This document shows, one piece after another, positions 58,433-64,000 of a stretch of 64,000 bases of DNA; the stretch's first letter is position 1; each line of letters opens with the position of its first letter. A program made the position numbers and the translations under genes. The notes under the pieces were generated by a model, which worked only from the letters and a program-made list of their open reading frames with translations, had not been told where the DNA came from and did no database searches. Source of the DNA: Ecdyonurus torrentis (lineage: Eukaryota; Arthropoda; Insecta; Ephemeroptera; Heptageniidae); contig OX439135.1 in assembly GCA_949318235.1 (NCBI GenBank), positions 25,638,050-25,702,049 of the forward strand. The letters run 5' to 3'.

Positions 58433-59400
58433 GAGTGGACATCCTGAAAAAGGTGCCCAAACTTATTTATGTTTCATCCTTTGTTGTGTACAGGGAGTTA
58501 AAATATTTAAATGTCTCCTGATTTCCCCAGGTGACACATCAAGCGGACATCATGAACGAGGGCAGGGCCTCCAACTTATTTATGTTATCGCTTGATTGTG
58601 TACAGAGTTGAAATATTGAGATATTTCCTGAACTCCACAGGAGAGACATCGAGCGGACATCCTGAACGAGGGGCCCCAAGTAGGCCCTCAACTTATTTAT
58701 CATTTAATCTATTATTTACAGGGCATTGAAATATTGAGATGTTTCCTGAACTCCCCAGGAGAGACATCGAGCGGACATCCTGAACGAGGGGCCCCAAGTA
58801 GGCCCTCAACTTATTTATCATTTAATCTATTATTTACAGGGCATTGAAATATTGAGATGTCTCCTGAAGTCCCCAGGGGAGACATGGACTGGACATCCTG
58901 AACGAGGGGCCCCAAGTAGGCCCTTAACTTATTTATCATTTAATCTATTATTTACAGGGCATTGCAATATTGAGATGTCTGCTGAGGTCTTCCGGGGAGA
59001 CATCGAGTGGACATCCTGAACGAGGGGCCCCAAGTAGGCCCTCAACTTATTTGTCATTTAATCCATTACTTACAGGGCATTAAAATATTGAGATGTCTCC
59101 TGAGGTCCCTAGGGGTGACATCGAGCGGACATCCTGAACGAGTGGCCCCAAGTAGGCCCTCAACTTATTTGTCATTTAATCCATTATTTACAGGGCATTG
59201 AAATATTGATATGTCTCCTGAGGTCCCCAGGGGAGACATCGAGTGGACATCCTGAACGAGGGGCCCAAAGTAGGCCCTCAACTTATTTATCATTTAATCC
59301 ATTATTTACAGGGCATTAAAATATTGAGATGTCTCCTGAGGTCCCCAGGGGAGACATCGAGCGGACATCCTGAACGAGGGGGCCCTAAGTGGGGCCCAAA
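58433..59400 (+). repeat. 118-bp tandem array, about nine units
   Basis: GAGCGGACATCCTGAACGAG or a close variant recurs at 58433, 58541, 58651, 58769, 58887, 59005, 59123, 59241 and 59359. Steps are 108 and 110, then exactly 118 six times. Each unit reads GAGATGTCTCCTGAGGTCCC ... CTATTATTTACAGGGCATTG, so it holds the element's palindromic word and an acceptor-like TTTACAG|GG. Confidence 0.93.
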
Positions 59401-60007
59401 TAATTTGTTTGCTAAAAATGAGCCAAAATATTTAGTTGTCCCCTAAGGTCCCCACGAAGGATTTCTGGGAGAGGTCCCCAAATATGGGTCTCGTTCGGGA
59501 CATCTTTTTAGACGTCTAAAATGACATCTCATATGACATCTCGGGGGATGTCTCGCGTGGACCTTAGGGGATGTCTTAAAAGAAGTCTTTTGGATCTAGC
59601 GGGTACTTACAAATGCAGCTGCATTAGGCACTATAGTTTAAAATTGCGAGTTTTCTCTCCACGTATACCTAATCGATAAGTACTTATCATAGTTTTACAT
59701 AATTATATTGTACGTATATATTTATATTATATATTACATATATTTTTGAGTGAAAGTACGCAGGCACATAATACATGACCTTTTAGTTTAATTAACCGTA
59801 TGACTTTGACACAACTGCAGTCCGATCGCGCGGGCAGCTGCATTAATATAGATAGGGCACTATGAAAGTTAACATTTGTTATAATATTGCGTGAGTGCAT
59901 GCATGTCTCGTATAATAAACACTAATGTCACGTAGTTTTGCAAGGTGACTGCACGCAGACACAATACAGGTAACACATTAACTTATTTGCAGCTGCATTA
60001 GGCACTA

Positions 60008-60835
60008 CCCAGTAAACATCCGGACACTGAAAACAGTCTTGAAGACAGACCCCGATACGTCTGTAATATGTAACCATATGTCTTTGGCCTTATTTGTATA
60101 AAACAAATAAATTTTTGTCCATAATAGTAACATGAGAGTATTGCTTAGCATTTTGTCTATCTTATTGATGCAAAAAAAAAGAATTTTAAAAAACTTTAGA
60201 AAAGTTGTGACGTCTTTCAACAAGACGTTAATGGGGCATATAGAAAACGTTGAAAAATTATGTTTAAATAAAATAAAAAAAAGTTACACTAAATATAAAA
60301 ATGTTATATTTTTACATTTGAAAATAATGATTTAAATAAATTTCCTGCATTAAAGTCAACTGAACATTAATACGTCTCTGATTTGACCCTTTTGGGACAA
60401 ATCAAAGACGTATGTTTTAAACTTTGTAAAATTTAAAATAAATTATTAGGGCAGAAGATCTTTTGCCCAATACCTTTTCATTTTAAATTTTACAAAAGTT
60501 AAAAACCTATGTCTTTGATTTGTCCCAAAAGGGTCAAATCAGAGACATATTAATGTTCAGTTTACCTATAATGCAGCAAATTTACTTAAATCATTAAAAG
60601 CGTATGCTACACATTTTTAATCATTAAAAAAAAAAAAAAAAAAAAAAAACTCTCTTATAAAAGAACTTTATGTGGACCGATCAAAGACGTTTGGAAAAAA
60701 AAAGCGTTAAAGTAGACTAAAAATTAAATTTTTCAAAAATGCTACGGGTGGCCCTATGATTTAAATGAGCAAAAGGCTCGGAACCAGTAATTTGGTTTAA
60801 TCTTCTCCAAAAAATTATATTTGTTGTTTTTAGCA
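60008..60835. mobile_element. possible fifth CCC-ended element, left end only
   Basis: CCCAGTAAACATCCGGACAC at 60008 shares its first 11 bp with TIR element 3 and follows TA. Short AGACGT words recur downstream (60058, 60210, 60371, 60407, 60686). No matching right end was found within the window. Confidence 0.35.
60325..60598. repeat. 274-bp hairpin
   Basis: Arms pair from AATGATTTAAATAAATTTCC / ...AAATTTACTTAAATCATT inward through CTGATTTGACCCTTTTGGGA and its mirror, with a central GGGCAGAAGATCTTTTGCCC. Confidence 0.88.
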
Positions 60836-62285
60836 TAAAATCTGAAATTTTGACAGGAGTTTGTTTAACGTCACTTTTGATCACAAATGCGACGAAACGA
60901 ACATTTTGAAACCGTAAATCTGCTAAACTAAAAGAGGCAGAGCACATTTAATTTTTTTTGTGTAATATATAGACAGTACTGGATTTTTTTCATGAAAAGT
61001 ATTGGTCCCAGCTATTATTGATTTTCTAGGAAAAATCGACCAAAATTGGATATCAGCGTTTTTTTCGTTTTGAATCGAACCCTGTGACGTCACAAGTAAA
61101 AATAAAAATAATAACTTTTTAAGTTTTCTGAAGAGCTGACTATAGTTTCAACCCCTTGGCACAATAATTTCCTCAGTTTCGATTTTTTTTTTATTTTTAA
61201 CGATTTTTTTAAGTTGACAACATTTTTAAAAATCCCGATTTTGAGTCCCGATTTTTTCTATTCTGCTCAACTTAAAATTCAATGTATTTATACTAAGATG
61301 GATTTTTAGTATCTTAGCTCACTTTCTGTATGAAAAACTTGATGGCTTCTAACTCGTGAGTATTTTCAAATGACGTAAGAAAAATCCAAAATATCGACTA
61401 TGGTTACAGTTAAAAAAATTGATAAAAATTGGGTCACTCAAAGTATAGATTTTTAAGCTCCTCAATGCATGGGATGAATTTTGGTATATAAAAAAAGTGG
61501 TTGATTTTTGGAAATTTGCACTAGGACTTGACCTCTGAAGAGTGGATGTATAGAAATTGCGGTTAAGTCCAGGTGCAAATTTCGAAAAATTGACCATTTT
61601 TTTTATATACCAAAATTCATCCCATGCATTGAGGAGCTCAAAAAACTATACTTTGAGTGACCCGATTTTTGTCGATTTTTTTAATTGTAACTATATACTC
61701 GATATTTTGGATTTTTCTTAAATGTATTTAAAAATACTCATGAGTTTATATTTCAAGATTTCTCTACAGAAATTGAGTTAAGGTGCTTAAGATCAATCAC
61801 AGTATGAATACATTGATTTTTAAGTTGAGTCCGGGCCGGCTTTTTAGAAAAAGTCGGGTTTCAAAATCGGGATATTTGAAAAAGTTGTCAAATTAAAAAA
61901 ATCGTTAAAAATAAAAAATTATCGAAACTAAGGAAATTATTATGCAAAATTGTTACATAATTATAGTCAACTCTTCATACAATTTCAAAACTTAATATTT
62001 TGATTTTTATTCGTGACGTCACAGGGTTCGTTTCAAAATGAAAAAATAAAAAAAACCTATTATAGTGGATATTGGTAGATTTTTCCTAGAAAATTGATAA
62101 TAGCTCAGACCGATATTTTTTCTGGAAGGTATATCCAGTATTGTTTACATATTACCTAAAAAAAATTGTAGTCTGACGCTTTATAGTTTTGGAAGATTTG
62201 CGGTTTCAAAATATTAATTTGCTCCGTCATTATATAAGTGATAAAAAATGACGTGCTAATATTTCAGATTTTGCCAAAATTATCA
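60835..62285. repeat. imperfect 1.45 kb palindrome
   Basis: Centre near 61545. Matching pairs from inside out: TTTTGGTATATAAAAAAAGT (61481) with its mirror at about 61586; GGGTCACTCAAAGTATAG with CTATACTTTGAGTGACCCG; TTTCCTCAGTTTCGAT with ATCGAAACTAAGGAAA; ACCCTGTGACGTCAC with GTGACGTCACAGGGT; AAAATCTGAAATTTTG with ATTTCAGATTTTGCC. The arms are diverged, with several indels. Confidence 0.85.
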
Positions 62286-62649
62286 AAATTATTTGTATTT
62301 ATTATGGAGTATATTTATTAATTCTGATTAGAGGTTTTCAAAATACTAAAAATAAACAGAAGCTATTAGGTTTGAAGTCAAAATTTACTTAATTTTCTCA
62401 AAAAGTTTCGCAAAAAAAAAAAAAAAAAAAAAAAAAAAAGAAAGGAAGGAAGAAAATTAAATGAAAGGAAAAAAGAATATTTTAATGCCAAAAAACTGTA
62501 ATAAAACTAGAAAAGACCACACACAAAACGTGGAGTTCATTTCATTTGCGTGCGGAAGTTATATTTATTAACTGATCGCTTATATAGTCGGCCTGTAAAC
62601 AGTTGTTAATTCCTTTTTTATTAAAGTCAATAGGGGTCATGGGTCATGT

Positions 62650-62975
62650 ATATGCAATTATGCATTCATGTTGAAGTCGACGCCTTGATGTTGGATAACT
62701 CAATAACATATGGGGAATATAGGACAATAAAATAATTTTGCCAGTTTAAAAACACTATGCAATATTTATGAGAGTATTGATGCTGTAAATATATGTTAAA
62801 ATTTGTATCTCATGGTGAGAGAAAATAACATGAACAAAAAATCAACCGATTTTCCAAAGAAAATTAGCTTAATGAAGTTTGTCCTATGCTGAGCAATGTT
62901 ATAATTATTCACTATACTCGAGTATGGCCTCCAAGTGCGATAAATATGACATCATCCGCGCATACACGCCTATTT
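62650..62975. mobile_element. GACGTCAT-type MITE, reverse diverged copy
   Basis: ATTCATGTTGAAGTCGACGC, GTTTGTCCTATGCTGAGCAA and ATGACATCATCCGCGCATAC mark the family; the middle is diverged. Confidence 0.7.
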
Positions 62976-63239
62976 TTTCGGCAGAAAAAAGAATAATATA
63001 GTTATATCAATTTTTCATGATTTTCTTTACAAAAATTTGTGATGCGTGTGAAACGTGGCAATACCATATTATTAAATAAAGGTCTAATTACATTTCTACA
63101 ATGTAAAAAACAAATTAATAATTACGTGAAATATATAGTTACTGAAATTGTTGTCATCAAAAAACTGCTTGTCGAAGCAATAATATATGATTGTCTGACA
63201 GAAAAATCTGTTTTCGCGGCTACATTTGAGTTAAAGTAT

Positions 63240-63450
63240 GTGACAATTGACGTCACATATGTTAGCCAATCACAAACTCGCATTTTGCCGCTGTTTATGC
63301 CGTGCAGCCAATCACATAAGCGTGCGCATTGGTTATCTCTGCGCATTGCTGCTTATGCCGCAGCGACGGCGCCGACGGCAGAATCAGGGCAGAATGCCGC
63401 CAGCCGCCGAGCCGGGTTTATCCCGCTCACCCGGGGATTGTCATTGTGAA
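63240..63450 (+). promoter_or_regulatory. CpG-rich promoter-like region
   Basis: TGACGTCA (63248-63255), GCCAATCAC (63265 and 63307), GCGCATTGG (63324-63332) and a CpG-dense stretch (GCGACGGCGCCGACGGCAG). Candidate donors follow at GTAATAAAAG|GTAAAAGT (63540) and CTTCCG|GTAAGACT (63701). The gene it might serve lies beyond the window, or this is another captured core. Confidence 0.4.
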
Positions 63451-64000
63451 GGAAATGTTGTGTGTGTGTTTGTAACGTTTCATGGTCCATATTATTACTA
63501 ATTATTATGGTATTTACTACAGCTACGGTGTCGTAATAAAAGGTAAAAGTAATTAACTGTAGACGTTCCAGATATTAAAGATATAAAAGTTGTTAATGGA
63601 ACGTTTTTTGTGGTTTTATGAGGAAAAAACTAACGGCACAAAAGCTAACAAAGAGGGACGCCTGACTTGGACTCTTTCTTCCGGTAAGACTTTTTCTTGG
63701 GAACGGATGATGGATCAGTGATGAATAGCGTTTTTTGTAAGTTTTGACCACTTTCTATTAAAATATTTACTGTGAAATAGTACGTATATTATGATATATA
63801 TTAACAATGGAGGTTACCGGTTTAGCGCGTGGGGAATGCTAGGTGTCCCATAATTTAACATTACGCTTATAAGGAAAAAACACGTTATTTTTGTCATTTT
63901 TGAGAAAACTACTCCACGGATTTCGCGGAGAAATTTAAATGAGAAATACTGGACATACTTTTACGTGCTTTAAGCCATAGTCATTTTTAAGCGTTTTCTT

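Larger units (their letters stand above)
54164..59603. mobile_element. TIR element 4 of the CCC-ended group (5.4 kb composite)
   Basis: CCCGCTAAGTCCA at left and TGGATCTAGCGGG at right, flanked by TA (54162-54163, 59604-59605). Subterminal zones repeat GAGATGTCTCGAAAGACATC-type palindromes (left 54190-54590, right 59440-59585). The left core (54950-55230) is GC-rich and promoter-like. The body contains a duplicated AT-rich segment with two 100-bp hairpins, a nested hAT-like element and a 118-bp tandem array. No transposase. Confidence 0.75.

Noticed and set aside
58433..59400. CRISPR-like regular array
   Set aside because: Units are contiguous 118-bp tandem copies without short repeats separated by unique spacers, in animal nuclear DNA.
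63039..63501. 136- and 84-codon frames at the right edge
   Set aside because: They cross the CpG-rich promoter-like stretch and show no domain or consistent exon signals.

Overview
The window is AT-rich, intron-rich nuclear DNA from an animal. Four protein-coding loci can be built from the sequence by joining exons with GT-AG junctions in matching phase. They are the 3' end of a C-type lectin-domain gene (+, 226-2196), a small AN1 zinc-finger gene (-, 8419-4160), TOMM40 (+, 11717-16771) and WASHC2/FAM21 (+, 21387-44226). TOMM40 (327 aa) and WASHC2 (2005 aa) close as complete reading frames. The WASHC2 head, the LFa-type acidic tail and the conserved C-terminus all match the animal family. The species cannot be fixed from sequence alone; a non-vertebrate, probably marine, animal is my guess.

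Layout: 1-2.4 kb holds the lectin gene end with a SINE, a LINE tail and a TA microsatellite in or beside its intron. 2.46-3.35 kb is an intact non-autonomous hAT element. 4.1-8.4 kb is the AN1 gene, whose first intron after exon 2 is filled with MITEs and a 1.8 kb TIR element. 8.86-11.3 kb is a nest of elements. 11.7-16.8 kb is TOMM40. 16.8-21.4 kb is spacer with small palindromic MITEs. 21.4-44.2 kb is WASHC2 in 14 coding exons; the intron after exon 11 holds a 5'-truncated LINE that itself carries another element. 44.5-64 kb has no gene I can support. It is a mosaic of transposons, including a 5.4 kb TIR element (54.16-59.60 kb) with a nested hAT-like element and a 118-bp tandem array, and a roughly 1.45 kb imperfect palindrome (60.8-62.3 kb).

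The genes are housekeeping or trafficking genes with no obvious shared pathway: TOM40 is the mitochondrial import channel, WASHC2 the endosomal WASH-complex scaffold, the AN1 protein probably works in the ubiquitin/proteasome stress response, and the lectin-domain protein is probably extracellular.

The most unusual signal is a set of four elements (5455-7270, 9874-11025, 34612-35305, 54164-59603). Their ends start CCC, they are flanked by identical 2-bp repeats (AA, AT, TT, TA), and each has its own private short palindrome repeated near its ends. Three of them carry a unique GC-richer core that looks like a promoter plus first exon with a strong splice donor. Besides these there are several TTAA-flanked MITE families and about ten copies of a GACGTCAT-bearing MITE.
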